Notes under the pieces: model-generated
Database searches by the model: none
The model's input: only the letters and a program-made list of their open reading frames with translations
Told to the model about the DNA's origin: nothing
Part shown: positions 41,853 through 50,249 of the stretch, piece by piece
How positions within the stretch are numbered: position 1 is the stretch's first letter
How the letters are laid out: every line of letters begins with the position of its first letter
Position numbers and translations under genes: made by a program
Origin: Veillonella sp. VA137
Lineage (GTDB): Bacteria; Bacillota; Negativicutes; Veillonellales; Veillonellaceae
DNA length: 64,000 bases
Direction of reading: 5' to 3'
NCBI RefSeq assembly: GCF_003992015.1
Contig: NZ_RQVK01000009.1
Location: 26,805-90,804 of the forward strand

Positions 41853-42565
41853 GGTATCTCCTTCATCATAAAATTAGCAGCATCGGCTGAGACTAAGTGT
41901 AATTGTGTCTGCCCCCAATGGGAGGATACTTTTTGAAAGGATGCTTTGTCATGTAAATGACCGAATACACAGTGATCTACATGGTACTGTTCTAATAGGT
42001 CCGTAAATCCATTGGCATGATTTTCTAAGGTGGGTGGATAGTGCAGTAACAGTATGCGTGTTATCTGAGAAGGGTCATCACCACTTTCAGTAATAGCCGT
42101 CTCCATAGCATCTAGAGCTGCTTTAGTACGTATTAATTCCCGCTCATAGATGTGGCGGTCATCAGCTTCTTTAAAGAAAGGGTCTTGTGGATAGATATAG
42201 CCTTTCGTGCCGCCGAAGGCGATACCATTATGGTACAAACCTCTACCTTGTAAGAATGTGATACGTCCTTCCATAAGAGTATTCATTTTTTGTAGACTTG
42301 TCCACCAATAATCGTGATTGCCACGAATCATAAACTTTTTCCCAGGCAGGGTCGCAATGGTATCTAGATCTACCTTTGCATCACTAAGGCGCATAGCCCA
42401 AGACATATCACCTACTAGAAAGACTAGGTCATTAGGATCTATATGTTCTCGCCAGTGTGCTTGGATACGTTCCCAGTGGTTATCCCAGTGTGGACCGAAG
42501 ATGGTCATAGGTTTTGTTGGTGGTTGCCCAGATAGGTGTAAATCGCCAATGGCAAAAACTTTCAT
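41849..42565 (-). CDS. calcineurin-like metallophosphoesterase
   Basis: A 238-residue cytoplasmic phosphoesterase. Metal-binding motifs are in order: GDLHLSG (about 7), VGDMSWAM (about 57), a RGNHDYWW box (about 84), and LLHYPP and FGHLHD near the C-terminus. The start at 42565 has GGAGG and gives MKVFAIGDLHL, the normal beginning of the fold; a longer frame to 42637 reads through the upstream gene's end. The substrate is unknown. The ATG shares one base with the stop of the upstream DUF4931 gene (TAATG), a sign of coupling. Confidence 0.9.
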   Translation of the reverse strand: MKVFAIGDLHLSGQPPTKPMTIFGPHWDNHWERIQAHWREHIDPNDLVFLVGDMSWAMRLSDAKVDLDTIATLPGKKFMIRGNHDYWWTSLQKMNTLMEGRITFLQGRGLYHNGIAFGGTKGYIYPQDPFFKEADDRHIYERELIRTKAALDAMETAITESGDDPSQITRILLLHYPPTLENHANGFTDLLEQYHVDHCVFGHLHDKASFQKVSSHWGQTQLHLVSADAANFMMKEIP

Positions 42566-43347
42566 TAAACCTCCAAAGAATTGTGTAAATATGGTTGCAT
42601 ATGACGGATGACCTCTAAGGCACGTGTTTCGTGACACACTTGGGGAATCCCATAGCCGATAACGAGTGGTGATGTTATATAGCGTGGCACGATTTTTAGA
42701 TAGTGAAAGCCGTCATTTATATCGTAGAAAAATAGATTATAAGATTTTGCATATTTAGAAAAGCCTTCTAATACATAGCGTAAGGTACGTTGTAAATACT
42801 TGGCTAATATGGATGTATCTAATTGTGGATTAAACCGCATATTAAATTCAAAGAATCCATGGATAGGACGATTGGATAAGGTTATGCGAAGACCATCCTC
42901 TTCATAGATGAGCCATCCTTCAAAATGTTCTCTGTGAATATCTTCACGGTAATCATAGTCCTCTAAGCCGATGATTTGACTATGAGGATGATAGATGGAT
43001 CCGCCAGACATAGGGCCATAGTTTTTAAAAAATAAGACGGAGGTAAAACGAGGGTTAGCCTTTACCTCTTCCCATTTGGTTCGACCAAATTCTAAAATAT
43101 GGACTGCTTCTGAAAAGGGTAATTTAGAATATTCCGTATGCACATGGGGCGGAGTTTCGATGATAACTGTAGGCCATGTGTGTTCTAATACAGGGTATTT
43201 ATTCATGAGCCAAATGATGGACCCAGATATATCTAGTATATCGGTTAATTGCGAGGGTTCGCAAAATGGGCAGTGCCCGTCGCGATTGTGCATGCTGTTG
43301 GGCTTTGTTTGTCCCAAAGCAATATCAAAAATTAATGGTTCTTTCAT
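42565..43347 (-). CDS. DUF4931 / GalT-like HIT-superfamily protein
   Basis: A 260-residue protein related to galactose-1-phosphate uridylyltransferase. It has an N-terminal CPFC pair that could bind zinc and the nucleotide-transfer motif GGSIYHPHSQI (His-x-His near 141-143), as in GalT and DUF4931 proteins. It could transfer or hydrolyse nucleotidyl groups, but the substrate is unknown. Galactose genes are absent nearby. GAGGTG lies about five bases before the ATG. First gene of an operon with a metallophosphoesterase and a small protein; these may act on the same nucleotide, which is inference. Confidence 0.8.
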   Translation of the reverse strand: MKEPLIFDIALGQTKPNSMHNRDGHCPFCEPSQLTDILDISGSIIWLMNKYPVLEHTWPTVIIETPPHVHTEYSKLPFSEAVHILEFGRTKWEEVKANPRFTSVLFFKNYGPMSGGSIYHPHSQIIGLEDYDYREDIHREHFEGWLIYEEDGLRITLSNRPIHGFFEFNMRFNPQLDTSILAKYLQRTLRYVLEGFSKYAKSYNLFFYDINDGFHYLKIVPRYITSPLVIGYGIPQVCHETRALEVIRHMQPYLHNSLEV

Positions 43348-43436
43348 AGTTCACCTCACTATTACTATAGTATCATAGGGGGCGAGGTTTATGAAAGTGT
43401 GAAACATGATATAATAAAAAAAGAATAGGAGGAATT

Positions 43437-43964
43437 ATGAGACCTACAACATTATGTTTTCCAAAACGGGAAGATTTATTTTTATTAGGACGTAAAAAAC
43501 GCGGCTTTGGAGCCGGTTATTATAATGGGTTTGGTGGTAAAGTTGAGGATGGTGAAAGCTTCCGTGCTTGCGCCGTGCGAGAAGTGTTTGAGGAAGTATC
43601 TTTGCTAGTGAAAGAAGAAGACTTACAGGCAGTGGCGCTGTTGGATTTTCAGTTCCCTTACTCACCGGAGTTGAGCCATATTAGTTATGTATATATAGTG
43701 GAACAGTTTCAAGGGATTCCTTTGGAATCGGAAGAAATGGAGCCCCATTGGTTTACCTTGGAGAAGACGCCGTTTGACCATATGTGGGCTGGTGATGAAG
43801 AGTGGATTCCACAGATTTGGCGTGGCGAAAAGTTGAAAGGTGTTATTACTTTCAAAGAAGATAATAGTACGATAGAATCCATGCAATTTGTAACTGTAGA
43901 AGAGGTGCTAGAAAGCGACGATGTAGACCGTGTGACGGCTTGGATATATGAGGGCATGAAGTGA
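43437..43964 (+). CDS. NUDIX hydrolase, MTH1-like 8-oxo-dGTP diphosphatase candidate
   Basis: A 175-residue NUDIX enzyme. The box GGKVEDGESFRACAVREV, continuing FEEVSLLV, keeps all the catalytic glutamates, but serine replaces the usual glycine of the ExxEExGU part. The region YYNGFGGKVEDGES is close to MTH1-type enzymes, which clean oxidised purine triphosphates from the pool. The next gene, mutY, removes adenine opposite 8-oxoguanine, so the pair forms a coherent oxidative-lesion module. The mutY GTG overlaps this gene's stop by four bases. A GGAGG site marks the start. Confidence 0.85.
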   Translation: MRPTTLCFPKREDLFLLGRKKRGFGAGYYNGFGGKVEDGESFRACAVREVFEEVSLLVKEEDLQAVALLDFQFPYSPELSHISYVYIVEQFQGIPLESEEMEPHWFTLEKTPFDHMWAGDEEWIPQIWRGEKLKGVITFKEDNSTIESMQFVTVEEVLESDDVDRVTAWIYEGMK

Positions 43965-45103
43965 AACAAGTAGAACAGCAAAGCCAAGTGGCATGGACAC
44001 AGCATTTATTAGATTGGTATGATGTGCATAAGCGTGACTTGCCTTGGCGTGAAAGTAAAGACCCCTACCGCATTTGGGTGTCGGAAGTGATGTCTCAACA
44101 AACTCGAATTGAGGCCATGCGTCCTTATTTTGAAAATTGGGTATTGCAATTTCCAACACTTGAAAGTTTAGCTAGTGCCGAAGAAGATACGGTAGTTCGG
44201 GCATGGCAAGGTTTGGGGTATTATTCTAGGGCGCGTAATTTGCACCAAGGTGTGAAAGAAGTAGTAGAAACCTATGGGGGACAAGTACCGAGATCGCGGA
44301 AGGAAATGGAATCTCTAAAAGGTGTAGGTTCCTATACAGCAGGGGCAGTGCTCTCCATTGCGTATAACCTTCGTGAACCTGCTGTCGATGGGAATGTACT
44401 TCGGGTCTATGCTCGTCTGTACAATATCCATGAAGATATTCTCGGCACGGTAGGGAAAAAAGCGATTACTACATTGGTAGAAGAGACCATGCCCTATGAT
44501 CGCCCGGGGGACTTCAACGAAGCCCTTATGGACTTCGGTGCATCCATTTGTATTCCTAAAACACCTCGCTGTGAGTCCTGTCCATTGGTACAGGATTGTA
44601 AGGCAAAAGCAGAAGGTACGGAACAAGTGCTGCCTATACGGATTAAGAAAACAAAGGTACAATCTGTCCAATTGTACGTAGGGATTATTTCTACAGTAGA
44701 TGGGTACTACCTATTGCATCGAAGACCCAAAGAAGGATTGCTGCAAAATATGTGGGAGTTTCCCAGCGTAGAAGGTGGCACAGCAGAGAGTCGCAAAGTA
44801 GAATTAATTGAGGGGTTACAATCTATTGGGGTTACCGTCACTATGGAACGACCTATAGCAAAGGAAGTAACCCATATTTTTAGCCATCGCAAATGGACGA
44901 TGAAAGGCTACCGAGGTGTCGCTACAGAGGTGGCAATAGATTCGTCGAATACAATTATGCTAGAAGGTGATGAAGCGGTGCAACAAGCTGTAGCAGAAGG
45001 TCAGATTATTCCTCTGAAGGAGGATTGGATTCTCTGTCGTAAAGAGGCCTTTCACGTCTTACCTTGGGCAGGGCCTCATGGCAAGTTCATTGATCTTTGT
45101 TAA
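43961..45103 (+). CDS. mutY: A/G-specific adenine glycosylase MutY
   Basis: Removes adenine mispaired with 8-oxoguanine. The 380-residue protein has the catalytic QQTR region (SEVMSQQTRIEAM), the helix-hairpin-helix ESLKGVGSYTAGAVLSIAY, the acid in the VDGNVLRVYARLY segment, and the Fe-S loop CIPKTPRCESCPLVQDC (C-x6-C-x2-C-x5-C). A C-terminal NUDIX-like 8-oxoG recognition domain follows (from about 230). It starts with GTG in a GTGA overlap with the NUDIX gene, indicating coupled translation. Confidence 0.94.
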   Translation: MKQVEQQSQVAWTQHLLDWYDVHKRDLPWRESKDPYRIWVSEVMSQQTRIEAMRPYFENWVLQFPTLESLASAEEDTVVRAWQGLGYYSRARNLHQGVKEVVETYGGQVPRSRKEMESLKGVGSYTAGAVLSIAYNLREPAVDGNVLRVYARLYNIHEDILGTVGKKAITTLVEETMPYDRPGDFNEALMDFGASICIPKTPRCESCPLVQDCKAKAEGTEQVLPIRIKKTKVQSVQLYVGIISTVDGYYLLHRRPKEGLLQNMWEFPSVEGGTAESRKVELIEGLQSIGVTVTMERPIAKEVTHIFSHRKWTMKGYRGVATEVAIDSSNTIMLEGDEAVQQAVAEGQIIPLKEDWILCRKEAFHVLPWAGPHGKFIDLC

Positions 45104-45125
45104 TCTATACCGAGGAGTGATATAG

Positions 45126-46301
45126 ATGAGAATATATATATTGATGGGAAGCTTAGTACTTGGAATGGCTCTTTTTGGAACTATGACAGGATACTGGGTA
45201 ACCTTATTTAGAAATGGTTCGAAACGAAAGGGCCTAATCTATGGCGGTGTACTGGGGTTAGCCCTTGCAGTAGGAACGATTGTCCTACAACGCCTTATGT
45301 ACAGCATCCATGGTGGCATGGTGCTGGATCTAGTGCGCCCGGTCCTAATCGAACTGAATGGATTGGTTGTAGCACTGTTCGGCACCTTTGCAGTATTGAC
45401 GATCTTCGGTGTATTCTATGGACTTATGCGTTTAGGTGCTCGCTCTGACAGCGGGGATAGTCCTATCGACGAATCACGGCGGAATTTCTTTAAACGCACG
45501 GCAGTGGTGGTGCCTGCTGTAGTAGGTGTTACAGGATCAGTAGCGGCCTTTCAAGGGAATGATGAACTGCAACTACGCAAGATACAATTGGCTTTGAAAG
45601 ATAGACCAGAGGTGTTGAAAGGATATAAAATTGGACAACTTAGCGATGTTCATATAGGTCCTTTCATCGGTATGGATAAGTTGAAAGAAATGGTGAATGC
45701 CGTTGCTAGTGAACACCCGAATCGACTGGTTATCACTGGAGATTTAATCGATGATTTAGGGTATCTTGATGAAGTGGCAGATTATCTAGATAGCCGTGTA
45801 CAAGATTTTCCTGATGGCATTGATTATATTTTAGGGAATCACGAATACCGCGTCGATGTAGAACGTGTATGGAAGCGGTTGAGCCAAACAAATATGCACA
45901 TGTATCGTAATAGTCATCAACAGATATTAGGTGGACCTCGTCCTGTGTACTTAGTGGGCATGGATTACCACTTTAAAGATGATGTGCAAGAGGAAAATGT
46001 ACGCTTGTTGGACAAAGCTATGAAAGGCATGCCCGACAATGCCTATCCTATCTTGTTAGCACATCACCCAAACTTTATCCCTGAAGCATTTCGTAGACAT
46101 ATCCCATTAACCTTATCTGGACATACCCATGGAGGACAGATTAATCTATGGGGTGTGAACCTAGTGCCGGTGTATAAGCCGTATTGGAAAGGACTCTACG
46201 AAGAACAAGGATTATTTGCCTACGTGAGCCGAGGATCGGGACATTGGTTCCCAGTGCGGTTGAACTGTGCTAGAGAAGTGACGGTGTTTACGATATTGTA
46301 A
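45126..46301 (+). CDS. membrane metallophosphoesterase with an internal twin-arginine motif
   Basis: A 391-residue protein. Three membrane helices (about 3-28, 36-58, 78-102) precede a twin-arginine signal-like segment, ESRRNFFKRTAVVV, with the arginine pair at 118-119 and a following hydrophobic helix to about 142. The phosphoesterase domain then shows GQLSDVHIGP, TGDLIDD, ILGNHEYR, LLAHHPNF and SGHTHGGQ. The family (YaeI/YkuE-like) includes lipid-head-group phosphodiesterases, and Bacillus YkuE is a Tat substrate. The C-terminal domain is therefore probably exported and folded before translocation. A GAGGAG site precedes the ATG. Confidence 0.86.
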   Translation: MRIYILMGSLVLGMALFGTMTGYWVTLFRNGSKRKGLIYGGVLGLALAVGTIVLQRLMYSIHGGMVLDLVRPVLIELNGLVVALFGTFAVLTIFGVFYGLMRLGARSDSGDSPIDESRRNFFKRTAVVVPAVVGVTGSVAAFQGNDELQLRKIQLALKDRPEVLKGYKIGQLSDVHIGPFIGMDKLKEMVNAVASEHPNRLVITGDLIDDLGYLDEVADYLDSRVQDFPDGIDYILGNHEYRVDVERVWKRLSQTNMHMYRNSHQQILGGPRPVYLVGMDYHFKDDVQEENVRLLDKAMKGMPDNAYPILLAHHPNFIPEAFRRHIPLTLSGHTHGGQINLWGVNLVPVYKPYWKGLYEEQGLFAYVSRGSGHWFPVRLNCAREVTVFTIL

Positions 46302-46312
46302 GTGAAAAATAA

Positions 46313-46345
46313 GGACCCCCACAGCGGCAACTGTGGGGGTTCTTT
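46313..46345 (+). terminator. terminator of the metallophosphoesterase gene
   Basis: GACCCCCACAG (46314-46324) pairs with CTGTGGGGGTT (46331-46341), followed by CTTTG. It is GC-rich with a short T-tract. Confidence 0.75.
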
Positions 46346-46473
46346 GTCCCGATGGACTTAATCAACGTTTATACGAATAGTATATCACATACATAAAATC
46401 TTGTCATCCATAGTATAGGTATTTAGATAAGTTAGTGAAAGTTGAAAATAGTATATCGCAGTTAATAATAAAA

Positions 46474-46488
46474 TGATATCTATTATCA
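46474..46488. promoter_or_regulatory. Fur-family (7-1-7) operator
   Basis: TGATATCTATTATCA matches the TGATAAT-N-ATTATCA pattern in 13 of 15 positions, with one perfect half. It lies in the 366-bp gap ahead of a metal ABC operon but about 70 bases upstream of the best promoter. Fur, Zur, PerR or Mur cannot be distinguished. Confidence 0.5.
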
Positions 46489-46558
46489 TAAATATAAATG
46501 ATAACATAGGTAATAGCTAATTCTTTCATTCTTTGAAAGACATAATTAAAAATTTATA

Positions 46559-46587
46559 TTGAGAAATGCTATCAGTTGTGATATAGT
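46559..46587 (+). promoter_or_regulatory. promoter of the metal ABC operon
   Basis: TTGAGA (46559-46564), a 17-base spacer and TATAGT (46582-46587). Confidence 0.6.
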
Positions 46588-46667
46588 ATACGTAAGTAAG
46601 ACTCATGTAATTTTTAATTTAGGGATAGTACGGGACATCCCACATGTTTAGTAAGGGAGGAAAGACC

Positions 46668-47609
46668 ATGAAAGAATTTAAATTATGGCGGTTGTTCATT
46701 GTGTTTGCCGTTTGTATTATGGCTATTGCAGGTTGTGGAAAACAAGCGGATACGGTACAAGATGGTAAGCCATTACAAGTGGTAACTACTACAACAATGA
46801 TTACAGATTTAGTACAAAAAATTGGTGGTGACCATGTAACAGTACAAGGGTTGATGGGTGCTGGGGTAGACCCACATTTGTATCAAGCTAGTGCAGGTGA
46901 TGTATCTACTTTACAAAAAGGTGATGTAATCTTCTTGAATGGTATCCATTTAGAAGGTAAAATGGGCCAAGTATTCCAAGAATTAAAAAAATCCAACAAA
47001 ACAGTAGTGGAAGTGTCTAAAGATATGGATCCATCCACATTGTTAGCTTTTGAAGAAGAAGGTCCAGATGCAAAAGACCCTCATATTTGGTTCGATGTAC
47101 AAAACTGGAAATTAGCAGCCAAAGTAGTAAAAGACACATTAGTAGCAAAAGATCCTAAACATGAAAAAGATTATGTTGCTAATTACGAAGCATACATGAA
47201 AGAATTAGATGCAGCAGATCAATATATTAAAGATAGAACGAAAGAAATTCCTGAACAATCTCGTGTATTAGTCACTGCTCATGATGCATTCCATTACTTT
47301 GCTCGTGCTTATGGCTTTGAAGTAAAAGGCTTACAAGGCGTGAGCACAGCTACAGAAGCGGGTACAAAAGATATGAACGACTTAGTACAATTTATTGTAG
47401 ATCATAAAATCAAAGCAATCTTCGTAGAATCTTCTGTTCCTCATAAAACAATCGAAGCCGTACAAGAAGCCGTTAAGGCTAAAGGTTGGGACGTGGCTAT
47501 CGGCGGTGAATTATACTCCGATTCCTTAGGTTCTCCTAACACAGAAGGCGGTACTTACATTGGCATGGTCAAAGCCAATATCGATACAATTGTAGGCGCT
47601 CTTAAATGA
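46668..47609 (+). CDS. metal-binding lipoprotein of a TroA/MntA-type ABC transporter
   Basis: A 313-residue substrate-binding lipoprotein of cluster 9. The lipobox is IAGC near residue 24. Metal ligands are visible in DPHLYQ, DPHIWFD and VESSVPHKT. The segments YGFEVKGLQGVSTATEAG and GGELYSDSLG closely resemble treponemal TroA, which binds zinc and manganese. The usual zinc-specific histidine-rich loop of ZnuA is absent, which favours manganese. The ATG at 46668 follows GGGAGG. It is the first of four genes, ending in an ATGA overlap with the ATPase gene. Confidence 0.92.
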   Translation: MKEFKLWRLFIVFAVCIMAIAGCGKQADTVQDGKPLQVVTTTTMITDLVQKIGGDHVTVQGLMGAGVDPHLYQASAGDVSTLQKGDVIFLNGIHLEGKMGQVFQELKKSNKTVVEVSKDMDPSTLLAFEEEGPDAKDPHIWFDVQNWKLAAKVVKDTLVAKDPKHEKDYVANYEAYMKELDAADQYIKDRTKEIPEQSRVLVTAHDAFHYFARAYGFEVKGLQGVSTATEAGTKDMNDLVQFIVDHKIKAIFVESSVPHKTIEAVQEAVKAKGWDVAIGGELYSDSLGSPNTEGGTYIGMVKANIDTIVGALK

Positions 47610-48355
47610 TGAGTGACAGCAAGTGTATTTTGAAAGTAGATCATCTTTCAGTCGCCTATGATGATACGGTGGTGCTGAAAGATGTATCCTTTCAGATTGA
47701 ACAAGGAACGATGACGGCCATAGTTGGTCCTAATGGTGCTGGTAAATCAACCTTGGTGAAAGCCATGTTAGGGCTAGTGCCATTAGTAGAAGGAACGATT
47801 GAGTTAACATTAGATACTAAAATAGTTTCCGCTTATGGAGGTGCGAAAACGAATAGTATTTATAACCATATTGCTTACGTACCACAAACTTCAGCAGTAG
47901 ATTGGGATTATCCCATTACGGTGTTTGAGGTGGTATTGATGGGCACCTACCGCAGACTAGGTTGGTTTAAACGACCAGGGAAACGTGAACGAGACGAGGC
48001 TACGAAGGCCTTGGAAACGGTAGGCATGTTAGACTATGCACAGCGATCTATCTCACAATTGTCAGGAGGACAGCAACAGCGTGTATTCCTAGCCCGTGCT
48101 TTGGTGGAGAACCAAGAGGTGTACTTGCTAGATGAACCTTTTAAAGGCATTGATAAGACCACAGAATCTGTGTTAGTAAAGATTATGAAAGAAATGCAAT
48201 CAGCAGGTAAAACCTTGCTCATTGTGCATCATAATTTACAGACTTTAGAAACGTATTTTGATCAAGTTCTCTGCGTCAACCGCAGATTGGTGGGCATGGG
48301 ACCAGTTCGAGATATAGTAGGTTCCCATATCCTAGATGAGACATATTCATACTAG
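47606..48355 (+). CDS. ATP-binding protein of the Mn/Zn ABC transporter
   Basis: The 249-residue ATPase energises the transporter encoded around it. It has Walker A GPNGAGKST (about 38-46), the YVPQTSAVDWDYPITV Q-loop typical of MntB/TroB/ZnuC, the signature LSGGQQQR, Walker B VYLLDEPF and the H-loop VHHNL. The start overlaps the lipoprotein stop by four bases; a second ATG three bases on is possible. The next gene lies eight bases downstream with its own GGAGG. Confidence 0.94.
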   Translation: MMSDSKCILKVDHLSVAYDDTVVLKDVSFQIEQGTMTAIVGPNGAGKSTLVKAMLGLVPLVEGTIELTLDTKIVSAYGGAKTNSIYNHIAYVPQTSAVDWDYPITVFEVVLMGTYRRLGWFKRPGKRERDEATKALETVGMLDYAQRSISQLSGGQQQRVFLARALVENQEVYLLDEPFKGIDKTTESVLVKIMKEMQSAGKTLLIVHHNLQTLETYFDQVLCVNRRLVGMGPVRDIVGSHILDETYSY

Positions 48356-48363
48356 GAGGCACC

Positions 48364-49212
48364 ATGGAATTATTACAACAATATACATTTCAAATCGTAG
48401 CACTGGGGACGGTGATGCTAGGCTTGGTATGTGGCGTCATAGGAACTTTTGCAGTCTTGCGCCAAGAAAGTTTACTAGGCGATGGCGTAGCCCATTCCAC
48501 ATTACCTGGGGTAGTGGCAGGATTTCTTTTAACAGGCGTGAAAGACACTACAGTACTGTTACTAGGTGCGATTTGCACGGCCTGTTTGTCAGAATGGATT
48601 ATGCACAAAACATCCCAAAAAGGAGTCCGTTTTGATGCAGCCTTAGCTACGATTTTAGCGGCCTTCTTTGGATTTGGCACAGTGTTATTAACGCGAGTAC
48701 AATCTATGGAAAATGCTGGACAGGCAGGTCTGAATACATTTATCTTTGGTCAAGCTGTAACCATGATGCAAAGTGACATTTGGGTGATGGCCATTTGCGG
48801 AACCTGCATTGTAGGTGGGGTTATTATACTTTGGAAAGAATTGAGTCTTACCGTATTTGACCCTATTGAGGCACAGTTGATGGGTATTCCTGTGTCAAAA
48901 GTGCGATTTTTTTACCGTGCTGCATTGGTGGTGACTATTGTCATCGGCATTCGGACAGTAGGGGTTATATTAATTAGCTCCTTATTAATTGGTCCAGCCA
49001 TGATTGGTCGCCAGTGGACTCATTCCTTACGTACCCTAGTGATCATTGCTGCCATCAGTGGTAGTGTAGTGGCATTTATGGGCACATTTGTGAGCGCTCT
49101 ATGGGGCAATCTTCCTACGGGCCCTATTATCATCATTGTAATGACTGGTATGATTTTATTAAGTTTAGTATTGGCTAATGGTAAACGCCTCGTGAGGAGG
49201 TGTTTAGGATGA
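48364..49212 (+). CDS. Mn/Zn ABC transporter permease (first)
   Basis: A 282-residue permease of the cluster 9 (MntC/TroC/ZnuB) family with about eight membrane helices. The N-terminal VCGVIGTFAVLRQESLLGDG segment and the later GVILISSLLIGPAMIGRQW coupling region are characteristic. An AGGAGG site lies four bases before the ATG. Its stop overlaps the start of the second permease by four bases. Two different permeases, as in TroC and TroD, form the channel. Confidence 0.93.
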   Translation: MELLQQYTFQIVALGTVMLGLVCGVIGTFAVLRQESLLGDGVAHSTLPGVVAGFLLTGVKDTTVLLLGAICTACLSEWIMHKTSQKGVRFDAALATILAAFFGFGTVLLTRVQSMENAGQAGLNTFIFGQAVTMMQSDIWVMAICGTCIVGGVIILWKELSLTVFDPIEAQLMGIPVSKVRFFYRAALVVTIVIGIRTVGVILISSLLIGPAMIGRQWTHSLRTLVIIAAISGSVVAFMGTFVSALWGNLPTGPIIIIVMTGMILLSLVLANGKRLVRRCLG

Positions 49213-50054
49213 GTCATATCTTAGAAATTTGGGGTATCGCTACAATCACAGGCATCAGCTGTAGCCTTATAGGTACATTCTTGGTGTTACGCCGTTTATC
49301 TATGATGGTGGATGCCATAACACATACTGTGTTTTTAGGCATTGTGTTAGCCTTTTTGGTGACAAAAGATTTGAACTCCCCTTGGCTCATTATTGGTGCC
49401 ACCGCTATGGGTGTGGGCACTGTGTATGCAGTAGAATGGATGCAACGACGTCGGTATATTCGACCAGATGCAGCTATCGGCATTGTGTTTCCCTTCTTAT
49501 TTGCCTTAGCCATTGTGTTAGTTACCTTATTTGGCAAACACATACATCTCGATGTAGATACGGCGATTTTAGGCGATTTAGCCTTTGCTACATTCCAACG
49601 CTTTACCGTAGATGCTTATGACTTAGGACCTATGTTGTTATGGATTGCCATTCTGGTGTGTCTTATCAATGCAGTATGTATTGCACTCTTTAAGAAAGAA
49701 TTAATCCTTACCACCTTTGATCCTGTGTGTGCTAAGGTGTATCAAGCGATGCCTATGGCAGTGTCCTATGGACTTATGACATTGACTTCCTTAACGACAG
49801 TAGCCTCATTTCAGACGGTAGGTGCGATCTTGGTAACGGGTTGTATGATTGGTCCACCAGCGACGGCATTTATGCTGGCTCGATCTGTGAAAGCCATGTT
49901 ATTCATCAGTATGATAGTATCTACCATAGCTACGACTATCGGTGTAGCCTTAGCGTTCCTTTGGGATGTATCCATTGGTGGTATGATTGCCACTGTTATA
50001 GGTTGTATCTATGGACTTGTATGGATCTATAAATATGGTAGAAATAATGCATAA
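49209..50054 (+). CDS. Mn/Zn ABC transporter permease (second)
   Basis: The last gene of the operon, 281 residues, is homologous to the preceding permease. LIGTFLVLRRLSMMVDAITH and VGAILVTGCMIGPPATAFML are the equivalents of the first permease's motifs. The ATG at 49209 forms an ATGA overlap and follows AGGAGG; a GTG at 49200 would overlap that site. Its final codons and stop are part of a 34-bp tandem duplication, and a terminator follows at 50126. Confidence 0.93.
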   Translation: MSHILEIWGIATITGISCSLIGTFLVLRRLSMMVDAITHTVFLGIVLAFLVTKDLNSPWLIIGATAMGVGTVYAVEWMQRRRYIRPDAAIGIVFPFLFALAIVLVTLFGKHIHLDVDTAILGDLAFATFQRFTVDAYDLGPMLLWIAILVCLINAVCIALFKKELILTTFDPVCAKVYQAMPMAVSYGLMTLTSLTTVASFQTVGAILVTGCMIGPPATAFMLARSVKAMLFISMIVSTIATTIGVALAFLWDVSIGGMIATVIGCIYGLVWIYKYGRNNA

Positions 50055-50106
50055 TAGTAGCATTGTGTATGCTAGAAATAATGCATAATGGTAGCATTGT
50101 ATAAGC
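50039..50106 (+). repeat. 34-bp tandem duplication spanning a stop codon
   Basis: Two 34-bp copies at 50039-50072 and 50073-50106 differ at three or four positions. The first copy encodes the last residues and stop codon of the second permease. The second copy lies in the 3' untranslated region. Confidence 0.8.
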
Positions 50107-50125
50107 TAGCATGATATAGATACAT

Positions 50126-50175
50126 AAGGACTGAAGTAAAATGATGTATTAGAATTTACTTCAGTCCTTTGTTTT
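50126..50175 (+). terminator. terminator of the metal ABC operon
   Basis: AAGGACTGAAGTAAA (50126-50140) pairs perfectly with TTTACTTCAGTCCTT (50155-50169), followed by a T-rich run. Confidence 0.88.
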
Positions 50176-50195
50176 TTGTGTATTTCTTTAGCGAA

Positions 50196-50227
50196 ATAAA
50201 AAGGCTGCAACCCAATGGTTACAGCCT
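50196..50227 (-). terminator. terminator of the OPT transporter gene
   Basis: On the minus strand AGGCTGTAACC pairs with GGTTGCAGCCT (50227-50217 with 50212-50202, one mismatch), followed by TTTTATTT. Confidence 0.8.
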
Positions 50228-50249
50228 CTTTTGTGATATGTGTAGTGTT

